Below are positions 15,001 through 29,396 of a stretch of DNA of 64,000 bases, in pieces; within the stretch, counting starts at the first letter, position 1; each line of letters opens with the position of its first letter. Source of the DNA: Smittia aterrima (lineage: Eukaryota; Arthropoda; Insecta; Diptera; Chironomidae); assembly GCA_033063855.1 (NCBI GenBank), contig CP093830.1, positions 12,834,854-12,898,853 of the forward strand, given 5' to 3'. Made by a program: the position numbers and the translations under genes. The notes under the pieces are model-generated. The model worked only from the letters and a program-made list of their open reading frames with translations. It was not told the DNA's origin and made no database searches.

Positions 15001-18000
15001 CCAGAGACTTTTTCTCCGCTGATTATGAATATGTTTCATAAAATAAATCTGTAATTGTTTGCTCTGCATAAGAAGCAGCAGCAAGACGGTAGCCTGTTCT
15101 GCCATTGTCCGCGATTGTTGGAAGCACCGCAGCCGTGGCGCGAGGTAAATTATTGCAATTGCTTCCTATCAAAGGACCATCAATGACTCGCTCGATCAGC
15201 CTTACAAGCAACAACGTTTGATGTTTCATCTCTCGCTGATCAATAAATTGAATCGCTTTGATGCAATTTAAATCTCTCCCTGCCCTATTTAAATCTTTTG
15301 AAACAAAGTCAGCTCGTCGTTTCAATAAAATATCGAATCTGTCCCATCACAATAAAAACAATTTTACGATGCGATTCTCACATGGAAATTGATTTAAATT
15401 TCAAAAGTTTCTCCTTGAAGGATCGTAAATAACTCAGTTAAGGCCAAGCCTACGTTCTAGTTTCATTGTCGCAGTCAAAATAAAAATGAAAACATCCCAA
15501 AAACTTTTTCGTTGACTTTGTGTTGGCCTGTTCCCATCAATTTCCAGGGGTTACCTCGCACAATTTATGAGGCAACTCGGTTCGATCTTCCCTTCATTGT
15601 TTGTCGTCGATAGCTTCGCAGCGATTGTTTCGTGTCATCTAGGGACTCATTTCTCAGGTACAACGAAAATATTTACACAATTCAAAGGCCGAGTCGGGTG
15701 AATTGACTTTTTGTAAGCGAGGACTCTCTGACATGATTTTTGTCGACCCGAACAATGCGGCACAGACCCAGATTTCCTTGCTGTTTGTATCTATTTAGTT
15801 TATTTGGTTTTATTTGATGCTCACGAGCATGAAAAGAAAAGAAAAATATTATAAATGATCATGAGATGATCATAAAAACGCGGGGATCGCTACAAATCAG
15901 ATTTCTCTGCGACAGTTTCTCAAAAGAATCTTCCTTGAGGGTTGTCTCTCTTAGAAATAATAAAACAGCTTTTTATTCATTTAAACCAAACGATGTTTAA
16001 TTAATGATGTTAATGCAGGGATTGGCATGAGCTCCGGCTCTTTGAAAGGATTCAACTTTTTGTTTTGATATGATTTCCTTTTCATTGTAAGTCTTATTAA
16101 TGATGTTGCAAAATATTAACCGCGTCTAATGAAATGTTGAACCCTCGAACTCTCGGAAATCATTAATAATTTTTTTTATGTCGCAATCAAAGATTCAAAG
16201 ATTCACATTCAGACGTTCGCAAATGATTGGGATCGATAAACGATTTTTTTTCGATTTCAATTGTCTGTCCAAAAACAAGCAAAACCAAAGTTCATTAAGT
16301 GCACAATGCAATGATTGTCGATCGATCGATCGTAAGAGAGTCAGAGGAAAAATGAAAACGTTTTGATATCTGCCAATGGTTTGAAGATTGATCAACAATA
16401 ACGCAACAAAGTAACAATAGTTCTCTGTTTGTTATTTATTACTCTCGCAAATAGGGAAAGAGAAGCTTTCGATGTGTTAACATACAATTTTCTGATTTGT
16501 GTTTTTGTTTTTATTTAACTAACTTCAAGGGAAAGCAATCGTCGGAAACAATCAGTTGAGAGATTCTCTTTGTATCCGAGGATGGAGCGAAGACAACAAA
16601 ACACGAAACGCACTTCATAAACAGTCAAAGTCAATGGCAAAAGCAATGGCTACAAACAAAGTCTCGTCTTGATGCGGTCAAACTACGGCAGCAGCAGTGA
16701 AATATTAGAAAGAGCATCAGAGTTTGTTTATTGACACAGTTCCGAGACCCAACGAGAGTCTATTATTCTCTCCTTTCTTGTTTTGGCTTTTCACACTCGA
16801 AAATATCAATTGTGATGATCCGTTTGAGCCATCACACATGCCACATCCTAAGCTAACAATGAAGAGTTTCGAAGACAACGAAGATGTTGTTGAGGTTGAC
16901 TCGGGATGGGATAATGTTAACATAAAATGTTTTTCGTGAATAATTGCGCATCGTCTCAAGCTCTTGAACGTTTAACAATTCTTTCCTTTTTGCTGAATAA
17001 ATTAAACCTTTTCTTCTTGAGGATCGGGAGAGTGATCTCATTTATACCTGACAAGAAGGGACCAAGTCCAACCCTTTCTTGACATCGCACTCGAACAAAG
17101 TCAGATAGCGTGGACAATTTTTTATTTATTACGCAACTACATATTGTTAATCTCATTCTTTCGGTTTCTTTCGTTTTTGCTTTCGTCTTCAGGGAGATCT
17201 GGATCAGATCATTAATTTTCTTGAAAGCCACTTACCTTTTATGCAAAGTTATGATTTTATTAATATTTCGGCTTCTCTTGCCTTTCCTCGATTCGCCATG
17301 GAAGAGTTGGTTTCTTGTATTTGAACGAGAGCAATTGCAATAAATCTTTTGACCGCTGTCTAATTTCTGTGAACCTTCAGGACTGGCAAAAAGGAATTGC
17401 AGTAACGCTCCTCTTCCCTCTCGGGTGAATCTTAATAATTTATTCAAACGTTTCTATTCTCATGTTTCACCTCAATAAAGTCATAAACGGCATTCGAATA
17501 ATTTGCTTGGTGTGGAAAGAGAACGACGACGAATAAATAAACTGCAAATGCTTGACCTTTTACTGCATTCAGGTTTTATCTCATTTCTCAGCTTCAGCGA
17601 TAATCCCATGAGTTAATAACGTTTGTTTATTGATAATGGCATCGCTAGGCTCCATTAGACTCTACAGCTTCTGAATTGCTTTTCACTCTCTTTCTCTTGC
17701 ACTTCTTGTGACTTAGTTTGGGAAAAAGGAAAAAGATGAAAGCGTCTACGAATAAACATTACAGAAGCGACCAAAAACTCCGGTGGATGTGATTTTGTGG
17801 GCTGTTAAAATAAATCTCAAGTTTATTGTTGTTTTCAATGCTGCTTTGAATAATCATTTTCTGTGGTTTTTTCTCGCGTTCGTTTTCTTTAGTCTCATCG
17901 TCGTCGTCGTTGTCTTGTTGGAAAGAAAAGTGTTTTTATTCCGTTTTTTCTCCTTCGTTAGTTACTCGACATAAAGCATTAAACAGAAGCTGATTTCTTC

Positions 18001-21000
18001 TAAGCATGAAATAGTTTTTGATATCAAAGCTTATGGCTTTGTGCTTTCTCATAGCCGCTGATGATGCAATCAATCATGGGAACATCAATAAAATGCAATT
18101 GAAATTGGAATTAAAGGTTCTCTCTCGCGCCTTCCCTCTATCAATTGAAATTATAGTTTCGCTCGTTCTTTCGTTTCACGCGCGGCTATAAATTATTTCA
18201 TTCGCTTTCCTGTTTGTAACACGCGGGCAATTCAATGCTCTACATCTAGAAATGACTCATCTCCCATTAATTCGAGTGCTTTACCAAGAACTGTTCGAGA
18301 CGCGTCAAGTGGATTTTTTACGATTTCCACTTCACGTTTCAGGTGACTCCATTTAAATATTATTTCCCTTGAAGAGAGCCAAATGGTGAATCGTCTTTTG
18401 TCTTTGCTGGTCGACGCTTGTTCGTCGTCAAACGAATAAATGTGAAAGAGGAGAAAATCTCATTGCACATTAAGTCGTAAAAAAGTATTTACAGAATCGT
18501 GTCGTTTTGAGAAATTCCTTGAATAATCACGTTCTCGCTTTGCTGATTGTGATGGAATGACTGCAAAAAATTATTTTTTTTTACTCATCACTCGTCGGAG
18601 TTGGACGTTATGACAAATAACGCACATCGTAGCCATTTCAAAGATTGAGCGAACGCTTCAACTTCAAACAGGCGCGAGCGAGAAATGAATAAAAAGAAGA
18701 CGACTCCACGACGACGATGAAACGAAACCATATTGGCGTTTGATTAGGCATGAATATGTTAGCAAATATTTCCTCATCAGCTTTTGCAATGGACTTGGGA
18801 TTTTCTTCGAAAACTTTCAACTTCGAATTCCCCTTTTAAATCGTGAATATTTCACAGACAAGTCTTGTTTTGCATCTTCAGAATGTCCACTGCTTGTTCA
18901 ATTTCACCAGCAGCAAACAAAAAATTAAATTGCTGATAGTGTTGAATAGTCTTCATCTTCTTCTTCTTTTTTTTTAGTCGTCGTCGTCTTCCTTTCCCAT
19001 CTGCATTTGCAATATTGTTTGCTAGCCAAGCGAGAGAAGATTGCATTTGACCCACTTGAGTGAGATTTAGCCATTAAAAGTTTACATAAAGCGCCTGCTC
19101 TCCTCCTCATCTCTTCATATGTGCGAGATTGCTTGGGAAAGAAGTAAACTCAATCGAATAGTTACTTTGCGGCTTTACCAAATAAATCCCATAAATCGTT
19201 GCGTTTCGAAGCGAGATTTCTAAGTTGTCCGAGTGCTCAAGCAACAAAGTCCGGATTATGATCAATTAAAACTATTTAAAGGTCATTCAATGCACTTCGA
19301 TCCTCTCTGACACAGAAGAATCGAAGCGCAAAGCTTTTAGTTGATTGTAGGCACAAGCAAGTGTTTGCTCACACTCGACCGAAAAAAATGAATGATTTGA
19401 ATAAATTAGCATTTATCGCGCTTCTTTATTGCGCGGCTTCATTAGTCGTCGAAAAAATTAAAGACAAAAATTAGTGGCACAATCTGGACCAGTCGTCGAC
19501 GGCGAACGGGCAAAGGAGAAAAAATGGAACAATTTATTTAGATTAAATTTTGTGTCTCTGATTGAGCGAAGAAGCGAGAATACAAATATAAAATTTAATG
19601 ATTACAAATATCATCGCGGCGATGAAAAATCTTCTACAACTCGGAGAACATCTTACTTGATTACGGCATCATCGTCGATCCAGTTTGGAGGTTTTATAAT
19701 CAAGAATTTATATTTTTTTATGCTTCGCATTTCTTCTTCTCAGCTTAGATCTCTCGCTCTCTGCAAGTGACCTTAAAATCGATCAATTTCCATAAGTTTT
19801 GTTAATGCTGCTCTCTCTGTCTTTAGCTGAACAAGTTTTCCTGTTCTAATTTGAATATTTTTGGTGGACAAATGCCGGGAGGCCAATAAACCATTACAAT
19901 CTTAAAATAGCTTCGAAATTATAATTTTATTCTACATTAGACTCGATAGTCTCCTACCATAACGTGCATACACCAAGCGAGAATCTCCGCTTTAATCTAC
20001 GAAATTTATTGAAGATTCAAAAGCATTTTTATGTTCTCTCGGCCTTTGTTGACCGGACAAATATCACAAATTGTATCGATCTGTGACCAAAGACCGCTTC
20101 TCCGCATTCCCAGCTTCCATTTAATATCAACAATATTTTATTTTATTGATCAACAACCAATAAATTTTCATTTAGGTGAACATTCTTTTTAAGTAAAAGA
20201 AGATCAAATATTATAATCAGTTTTGTTTGAGCTTCGCCTTCGTCTTTGCTCGATTTTCGGTCACCAGACAAAGCAAAGCTGAGTCGACTCGAAGAAATGA
20301 CTAATGAGAGCAACAAATATTGAAATTAATCTAATAACCGCGAATCAACAAAAAGCGCGCAAGCTCAGTAATGATGATGATTTGCACAAGCTTAATAATT
20401 CAAAAGAAGAACTTTAAAGAGCTTAACTTTGGCGCTTTTTCACGAGATTTTAATTAAGTTTTTGTAGCAAAGTCGAGGAAGAAGAAGAAACTAATCTGCT
20501 CTGAACTTATGCTGATCGCGTTTTGAAACTTATCGAAGCCAAATTCCTTCACCTCGTTTCTCTCTTTGAAAACCTGCTGCTCTTCAAAAGGAACCACAAA
20601 GTAGATCAATTAAGGTTACGCTATGCGATTTATCAACAATTGTTTAACTTGATAACATCACTTTGTTCATTTTTTCGCGAAGAATTTCTTTTCTCCGATG
20701 ATGATGATGCTGTGGCTGATGTTGCCAATAAAAAAATAAAAATATCTGAGCTCTCCTTAAAAGCTTCGAATTAAATTTCCAATAAAGTTGCACAAGAAAT
20801 TAATTTAAAATCTTCTTACCGCTCGTGCAAGATAAAAAATATTTTAATTAATTACTTCTTAATAAAGCAAAGTTGACGAGAATTAAATCGATTTTCCACT
20901 AAAACAATTTTAATTTCTCTTGTTTGATTATCAGTTGAGAATCGTGCGAAAGAAACGAAGAGACTCGTTAAAGTTTTAAGCAATTCGCGTCTTGTTTGTG

Positions 21001-22000
21001 GGAACATAAAAGTGAACTTGATCAGAGAGCAACAACAATTAAATAATAAATTAAAATCACCGCTCGCACTCTCTCAAACGCCATTAATCAAAAAATTCGA
21101 ATTGTGATGCGAAAACAAGACGAGAGCAGTTCAAAAGTGGCTCGCGTGATGTTTTTTTTCGGTGCAGTCTTTCGCCTTATGATTTATTTATCTTTCCGAT
21201 CAATTACATCAAAAAATAAAGTCGAGAGGGAAAATATCCGCGTAATTATCCGTTGGCAAAAGAAATTAAGGCGGAATGATAAGGAAACAAGACCGAGACG
21301 CTGGGATATCGGAGAAATGTATCATCATTGATCGGAGAGAAGTCGAAAATTATCGAGGATCGAGGTGCTCAGCTTATGCATGTTCAGTGTATGCCAAATT
21401 GTAAATCACGATCGCCAGAAAATAAAAACGAAAATGTTTGTTGGCAAAACAAGTTGCCATTCCTTGACATCATAATTGAATGCATCGTCTCACTTTTTTT
21501 AATTTCGCGAAAATGATTTCTCGTAGCTTCAAGAACGATGAGATCGCGGCTGAAGAGAGAAGCTGAAAATTTGCATATTTTGAAGATTTAATTTAAAGCA
21601 AATAAAAGATAAATCAAAAAACTCTTGACTGGCAGTGAAAAAAGAGCGATCAGACGTCGGGGCAAGTGAATGGCGATGCAAAAAAAAACGAAGAGAGAAT
21701 GAAAAATTACATTCGCGAATGCTTCACGATCAGAACCATTCAGGTGGCCAAATAATATTTAAGTTAAGAGAAGAACGAACAAGTTATAAACCTTCCTCAA
21801 TCTTTGCTCTCGTTGTTCTGCCTTCCATTTAATCGATAATTGTCCATTGCTGCAATCAGGAAAACATGCGATAAACTGAAATTTAATCCATCGATACTTT
21901 ATCAATTAAATTCCAATTTCAGTTTGCGATATTCTTTCGCAGCAAAATATTTTCATGAAATTAAAATTACAGGTAATTTATTGCTTCTCGAATGATTTCG
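12001..22000. other. Gene-poor stretch, middle upstream region
   Basis: No exon is supportable. The longest frame (13577-14083, 168 codons) opens in an AT-rich stretch, overlaps an equally long frame on the other strand (13697-14122), and shows no signal peptide, domain or repeat architecture. Short TCG runs (around 12011-12023 and 17897-17910) and CT-rich patches occur. No RNA gene was recognised. Confidence 0.5.
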
Positions 22001-23946
22001 TTGTTGTTGTTGAGGTTTTTTTTTCGGGAAGTAAAGCAATAATTGCAGTCGAATCACGAACGAATCTAAATCTAATTCATCTATCATTCCGCCGTCGTGT
22101 CAACAGCAGCAACAGCAGTGACTCTGTGTTCGTTGCTGTTACTATCATTTGCTCATATATATTCGATAGTCGGTGAGACAGCATTGGTATTGTGTATTAA
22201 ACAACAATTTATAACGTCAACTTTGATCAACCATACTCGTATAAACATTTTAATATTATACCTCGAGGTGGAGACCTCTCGTGTATGTTCGTTCATTCAT
22301 TCTCCTTACCTTGTTCTTCAGTCTTTCTGTTTCAGTTGTGAATTGACTCTTCTCATAACAACATCTCCTCTCTCACGGCTGCTGATTTTACTTTTTTGTA
22401 TTTGAAGAGAAATATTTTCCTGCCCGTGATTTTTTTTATATTTTTGATTTCGTCGTCGCTTCGAATGTTTTTAAAAGAAAAATGTTTTGCTGAGTAGAAG
22501 TGTGATTACGGACTTTTCTCCTCGTGTTCATTCGTTTTCTCAAGCACTTATGACTTGGTTAGAAAAGTGTAGAAAAGCATAAATTATAGAAGAGAAGTGG
22601 AAGATAGAAACCAGTAAAAGATAGTGAATGGTGCTCTATGGAAATTGTGTGCTCTACGGCCGCGCGCTCAATTTGAAAATTTAATTAAATTTAAATTCAT
22701 TTTTATGGGAAAAGGTTAAATGTTACGGGCCGCTTTTGAGGGAGAGAAGGAGAAGGCAGAGAGCACTCAAGGACAGAAACATTAAGCGATAAATCGCTAA
22801 TTTATTGAAACGATGAAGATCTAATTGCTGTTTGCTATTGCATGCTGCCTGCTGCTGCTGTCGACTCAGATCGCATATGACATTTTGATGCAATAAAAAA
22901 AAAGCTAAAGCTCGCTCTTGTGATCAAACTACTCAATGTGACAGAATATAAAAAAACGCTCTCGAAATATTCTCCAGTGAAAAATAAAACAAAACAAATT
23001 AATTAATATTTCTGGCCTGTTTGAGCTGCGGCCGTAATAAAAGCAAATGAACGAATGAATTTTAAACACTTGTGAACACGTGCCTTGGAAAAGTTTGATA
23101 GCGAAGATCGCCGTGGAACATTTAATTGTGCAAAATAAATAAATAAGTCGACAAAGTCTCTCTGCTGCACAAAAGGATAATAAACTCAAGTTGGAATCTG
23201 ACTAGATCACCAGACGAAATTTATTTTCACCATAAAAAGTCACACAGATGGAGTGAAAAAAATAAAGAAACGAAGCAGAGAAGATATTCAGAGCAAGCGA
23301 GCTGATAATTTAATCAACATCAATAACAATTACTTCTTCGGCATTCAACAGATAAATATTTCAACTCTTTTTCCTTGTTGCTTCTGCTGCTCTTACTTAT
23401 AAAAGGTAAATTATTTTTATTATTTTTCAATGTGATGTCGTCGTCGATGCTTTCATTTCACGTCGAATTCCCAGTTGGGAAAAGTCGAGCAGAAAAAAAC
23501 ATAAAACTTTTTCATCGAAAGCAATTTGTTCGATCTTTCCACCTGGGCTTGCAAGCGATTGATCATGAAATGAAATAAAATGTCCCAATGCTTCTCTCGC
23601 TCTGTTAAGTCAGTCGCGGAAACTCGTTGCCATTCTTTTGCGTACACACACAATTTTCTTTCTCTTCGCGCTTATTCATTTTAGCGTCTTTGTTGCACCA
23701 TTTTAGGAGTTCAACAATCTGCACGATAATTTGTCACATTTTTCAAGTTAAAGTTGTTCGTTCTAGTTGCATTGAGTCTGCGTCGAGAAGTCGGCGAAAT
23801 ACAGAGAAAGAATAATTCGCTGACTTCGGTTCGCTTACACATTTTCCTCGATTGCTTTCAATGATCTTTTTTCATATTTAAATTGAAAAAGGAATTCGCT
23901 TCGACGGATTACACAATGGACTTGGCTTGCGTATTTGTTTTAGGTT

Positions 23947-23960
23947 TCTCTCTCTCTCTC
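23947..23960. repeat. (TC)n microsatellite
   Basis: A 14-base pure TC run in non-coding DNA, followed directly by the related ACTCACTTC sequence. Confidence 0.85.
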
Positions 23961-26900
23961 ACTCACTTCTTGGTTTGAACGCAACTTTTTTTTGCGGCAG
24001 TAAAAAGAGATAAATTTTTCTTCCATATTTAAACGTTTCAATTTGTTACACATTATATCTTCTTCCTTATATAAATATTTGCTGCTTTTATAGGCAGATT
24101 GACTACCGCGTCCCATAAGATTACATTTTTCCTCCTCCTCTCCACGATTCGAAATCAAACCGAAGAAGAAAATGTATTCTTTCAATTGCACCGCACACAG
24201 AACTTCTGGTGATGAGCTCAGAATACAGATTAATTCTGACAATGACTTTGAAGTCGATGGAACGAGAAACTCATTCAAAAGCAAGCGACGGATATTTATT
24301 GTGTAACAAAGTTTAGAAGCAAAAAATAATATAAAATAAAAAGCAATTCACCGAGCTCCGGCTGTGAAATATTTTATTGATTCGCTTGTAAAGTAAACCA
24401 GAGTTTACTTCTTGATTCATCTTAAAGGTCCACGTTGCTACCTTAATCGACTCTCCTCAGATAGAATTGCGGTTACGTCTTGTCGACGATAAGTTTCTTC
24501 CAAAAGCAGAAACATTTTTCGTTTCGTTAAACTGCAATGGTCTTATCCTAAAGCAAGACAAGAACAAGTTAAGAAGATGAAACAACAAATTGCTTTTGTT
24601 TTATTGCTCGGAAACTTCTCTTACCTCGTTGCGCCGATGAAAACAATACGCACGTAAATATTACACAAAATGTAACTGACTTTGCCTGCTAACTTTAAAT
24701 TTAAATGAATAAATCATTTGAGATTTTTATTGCGCGACTCGGTGGCGCATTGCGCTTCTCTGTGTAAAATCGTTTTGCACGAGAAAATGAAATTAAAAGC
24801 CATTTAGTGGTTCGCGTCATGAAGGGCCATATCATTTTCTCTTTTCTCCTCGAAATTGAAAGATAGCAATCTGTAGGTTCGTCACTTGTTGTGCGATCAA
24901 GTCTTTTGTTCGTTCCGATTCTCCGAGTACTTTGAAGAATCTTCTGCTCGCTCCTGGTAATTAAAATTCATGAAAATATTTAGCCTGGACAGCGGGATAG
25001 CTGTCGACAGCGTTTGGCAAAGTGAAGTGCTCAATAATTTAAGTCTTGTTTATTTATCACAACAATTTATTCATTAAAGCTTTCGTTTGAGACCGCAAAG
25101 TAAGGAATTCGAATTAAAGATGATACATTGCGTTCGAGGGACATATTTTTTGAGGCTTACATCGAAGTCCGCTTTCGAAATGATAAACAAGCGGCGTTCG
25201 ATTCTCTCTCTCTCTCCTCCCAACGTGATGTCGAATCGGGTTGCACAACCGAATCTTCGTGTACTTGTAAAATTTAAATTACAACTTGTCAACCGCTGTT
25301 TCATGTCAATTTAACTCATCGAAGAAGAATCAGCGAGTCGAGATAAGCTGTGCGTAGGTGCGACGGGTGAAAAAAAAGAGTGAATCAGATCGGGTAGCGG
25401 TTATATCGGAAAGAGTCTTCAAAAGGTTCATTGCGCTTTGTTTTCCGCTAGTCGAAATGCAATAAAACTTGTACACTAACTTCAATTAAATGTTGGCTTG
25501 CTCTCTTCGCCATATGATTTATTCGTATGCTCTTTCGAATGACCTTTATGCGATTACGATCGCATTTCGCGTAGAGTCGAGAATGTTCATACTTCTCTCA
25601 TTGGAATGTCTTCGATGGTCTGAAAGGATTCTTCTATCTTTATGTAGTTTAGAGCGGAGAATTTTAATTTATTTTCTTCTTTGATGGAAGCTCGCGCTAA
25701 CATCTCATTCGAAATGAATCATTTTTAATTACGGTCTCCCCTTCACATTCCTCCCGGACATCGTTGCGGGAGCCCGGAAGACTTGACAATAAAATGAACT
25801 TTATGTTTATGTCATTTGAAATCTGCGCATTTCGCGATTGTTACGGAGTTAGATTCGATGATTATCGTTAAGTCTAAACCCACACAAAACAAATCACAGA
25901 AAATTGTCTCCAATCAGAAGACGAAAGTGTAATTAAAATATTTACAACTTCTCATAAGTTACCAATCCTCGATCTCTTCTCGCGTCAATAGCAATAAACG
26001 CACAAAATATTTTAATCTGGTAGCTGCACCGTTGATTACATTCATGATCGGAATCGTCGTTGTCACTTGTACGACTGAACCGGTAGAAGGAAGAAGAACA
26101 ATAAAAAGTGATAATTAATGGTTTAATGATGCAAATAATACAATAAAAATTTGTTATAAAAGATATTAAACTAGTTCAAACGGCTGGATGTCGTCGTTGG
26201 TTGAGCTGCACAGACAAAACGAAATTGCGACTGTAAATACGCTTAATGTCCTCATCTCCGAGAGCCGTGATCATCATTATCATATACACTCTTCCCCCAG
26301 CAGGTTCATTATTCGTTGTCTGTGCCTTATTTGTGTTTCGCTGAGATGAACGCTTCGTTATTTCTCCTTCGGTCAAGAGGGGACACGACAATCTTTGTAA
26401 TTATGTTATGTTTATTTATGTTAATAATTTTCAAGCGATATCTGCCGCGTTCCTCAAATGGCAAATATAAATTTTGATATTTATGATGTCACTTTGCTTT
26501 AAACTTCAATTGAACGGAGGATGATTATTCCGGTGATATTTGCTCGAATGTTCCACGACGATGATGTGCTTTGAGAGTGCGAGAAGCTTAAGAAATTGCC
26601 TGTTAACCTACAATAACATAAGTTTAAGCGCGAGATAATTGTGAAATGGAATGAGCAAGCAAGTGAATGAACATGAAAAAGAACTGAGTCATTTTGGATT
26701 GTCGTTAATTGTTGGATAAAGAAATGTAAGCTACTGGAAAGAAAACAAGATGAAGAGGAGTCGCTCGTTGTCGATGGATGAGAATCTAGATGCTTAAGTA
26801 GTTAGTTGCCTTGTGGTTGAGCGAGTTTCGGAGTTTGGTTTGGACTTTCAAGAGATGTTGTTGACATTCCTAAGATTTCGTCCGAAACGAAAATATTTTC

Positions 26901-28575
26901 TTTCTCTCTCGAATCGTCTTTCGACTGAATCGTCGTGATATTATTTCAAAGAAAACGAGATTAACATAAAATAACTATTCCCAGTTCCTCGTTTGCTATT
27001 TTTACTTCAAAGACTCATTTGTCCTGGACATAATGACAACAATACTTCGGCTCGGTCACATCATAGAGAATCTTCAATTATCGACGAAAGCATTTGCGCA
27101 TAGTTCATAAATAATTCAAATTCTCTTCGGCATTGGCGGAAACTCACAGTCGCTCATAATCTACATCGCAAAGTGTGCACGGCCCCGAAAGGGACATATT
27201 GTATGTGCAGCACTTGGAGAAGTGCAAATTCTAGGGAATGAAGAGCGCATCGATGGCAAATATTATGCTAAAATGAGATTGTGACTAATGCGGCGAACGA
27301 AGAGAATCTCTTGTCTTCGCTCGTCTCTACGCGCTTTCGAATGCGAGATTTGTTGTGTTGACTTAAATGGATAGAGCGGGTTAAGTTCAAACGACAGCGG
27401 TTAAGTCAAGCGTTTGGTAAACATTAGAAAAATTAAGTTTGCTGACCTGCGCTGCTCCACAAACTGCTCGTCTACCGCCGATCGCCTCACAAGGAGCCTC
27501 TTTATTGAGTTCATCATTCAAAAAGTCTGAATGCGAGAGTTTGTCTTATGCAAATGAAAGGTAAAAACGTTCAATAACAATAAAAGATTGCCTACATACT
27601 GCCAAAGCCAATTTGCTTGCAAAGAATTCAGAAACTTTGCATAATTTTTCCCTGCAAAATGCATTTTTGAATTTATTAAATGTTTTTATTATCGAACATT
27701 TCTCTTTTGCATTTTGCGGGCAAGAGCGGAATAAGATTTTCATAAATTATCGCCTTAAATGAAGCTTTATTGAATGCATTGTCTCTTCGTCTGCTGATTG
27801 AGTTGGAGGAATCGCTAAGTCGTCTCGTCTTCAAAAAAAAAATCTGATGGACAAAAAAATTTTTTTTTTTTTTGCTCAAAAGATTGAAATGAGTTTTACG
27901 ACGCCAAAGCGAACAATAAAACGATTAAAACTAAAGTGATTAATTGTTCTCTTTTGAAATTTGTGCAATGCGGATTCCTTAGCGCTTCATTAGGCCAACC
28001 TATAAAACGGATGAACAATAAAAATCGAGAATTAATTAACTGAGATCGTCTTCGATCGCGTCTTAAGCAAGTGCAATTTATAAATCGGGACTTCGACTTA
28101 TTGTTCCTTGGGGGGGCAGTAAAAATCTTTTGTTGAAGGAATGTGCGCAGTTCGATTGTAGTGCCATCGAAAGCAATCACGATATTGACAAGTTTACGAA
28201 ACTGCAAGAGACCAAAAATCTTTATTAAACGCATAACAATCAAATTTGCATTCGATAACTTCAGTGGTCGCTGTCAGCGAGATAACTGTGAATATTCAGA
28301 GAGGACTTTGACACTCGAATTGTGATTTATTGCAATTTTGAATGTGTCTCCATAAATATTATGCAAGAAAGTTATTCTCTTTAAAATTATATTTGATATC
28401 TTAATTTAAATATCTTCGAGAAGCAAGCGAGCAAGCGACGGAATAAAATTTGTGCACGGCCCACGTATGAGAACATTTAAAAGCGAGCTCGACATGAGAA
28501 ACACAAAACTTAAACATATTTGCTGACGTTATCGATTAATGCTTCGTTTAATGCAACTTTGAAATGTGTTGCAAG

Positions 28576-28589
28576 TCTCTCTCTCTCTC
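28576..28589. repeat. (TC)n microsatellite
   Basis: A 14-base TC run, extended imperfectly by GCTCG, in non-coding DNA. Confidence 0.85.
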
Positions 28590-29324
28590 GCTCGTAAGCA
28601 GTGACTTTGTTTGCTTGTTCAACGTTTGAATAATTTATCAGTTTCGGACAGAAAATCATCGTTTTCCAGTTCACTTTTTTTTCGCTAGAAAAATAATTGA
28701 ATATTTTTATGCTTTCCACGGAAATCGTTGAGCTAGATGGGAGAAGAATTTTTCCCTCGGTCTCGAGCGCTTCGAAAAAGTTTATTTATGTCGAGCGATA
28801 AATCTAGCGAAACAAAAAAACTTGTAAAAACATAAATTCATAAAATAAAAACATGAATAATTAAAATGCACGAAAATATAAAAATCTCTTACAAAGTTCT
28901 TTCTCTCTTTCTTTTGCTTTTTGCGAAGGCAGGTGAAATATGAAGAAGAAATCGTTGGAAAGCTGTATCGTATTCGTTGTTTATCTGCAAAACATGATTC
29001 GCTACCGTTTAAAACTACCTGATTCGAGCTCGAAATTAAGAAGAAACGGCAGTAACAATAGATCATTCCAGAGCGATTACACGATTCTTCCTTTGCGCTT
29101 GGTCCAAAGATCTTCAACCTGGCTTTGTTATCTCTCGTGAAATAATTTCTCGTGATTCTCCATGTTTTTGTTTTTCGTCGTCTGATAATGTCAAGAGTCA
29201 AATGAAATTCAAGAAACTGTTTCATTTCCACAGAATTATCGTCTCTTCGATCGTTTGGAGATTCATCATGTGACATCCAAGGAAAGAAATTGTTTTGCAA
29301 TGTAATCCAGAGTTTATCAATAAT

Positions 29325-29396
29325 TAGAGATGTCACATCTGTTGTGAAGAAGAATTTTCTCAGCTTTTTGTTTCGAGCAAGAAAGTGACATCTCTA
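29325..29396. mobile_element. Miniature hAT-like element (MITE), non-autonomous
   Basis: A 72-bp segment has perfect terminal inverted repeats. TAGAGATGTCAC at 29325-29336 is the reverse complement of GTGACATCTCTA at 29385-29396. The ends fit the hAT-superfamily terminal pattern (C/T)A(A/G)NG. The flanks are near-identical 8-bp direct repeats, TCAATAAT (29317-29324) and ACAATAAT (29397-29404), as expected for an 8-bp hAT target-site duplication with one later mutation. The palindrome can also be read one base longer at each end, with a perfect 6-bp CAATAA duplication. There is no coding capacity; the interior is 48 bp. The element is very short, and no second copy is visible in the window, so the mobile-element reading remains provisional. 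Confidence 0.5.

Larger units (their letters stand above)
22001..29300. other. Gene-poor stretch, possible location of a non-coding 5' exon
   Basis: No coding exon is visible. The patch around 22090-22800 is somewhat less uniform in composition, with CAGCAG runs, TATATA near 22156 and CAGT-type initiator strings near 22320-22337, so it could include a promoter or an untranslated first exon. I cannot see a donor that pairs convincingly with the acceptor at 37432. CT runs lie at 23947-23960 and 28576-28589, and a 14-base T run at 27860-27873. Confidence 0.4.

Noticed and set aside
15853..15876. Repeated ATGATCAT palindromes
   Set aside because: A short low-complexity palindromic pair without flanking duplications or conserved context; expected by chance in AT-rich DNA.
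16724..16939. 71-codon plus-strand frame with an acidic C-terminal half
   Set aside because: It lacks an ATG at its start, has no recognisable motif and overlaps a similar-sized minus-strand frame.
23198..23209. TGACTAGATCAC, resembling the 5' end of the miR-279 family
   Set aside because: Only the seed-like start agrees. The following bases differ and I see no matching hairpin arm nearby.
28782..29336. Longest open frame upstream of the knirps-family gene (184 codons, minus strand)
   Set aside because: The translation has no recognisable domain, is rich in residues expected from AT-rich DNA, and runs into one inverted end of the hAT-like element. It looks like a chance frame.
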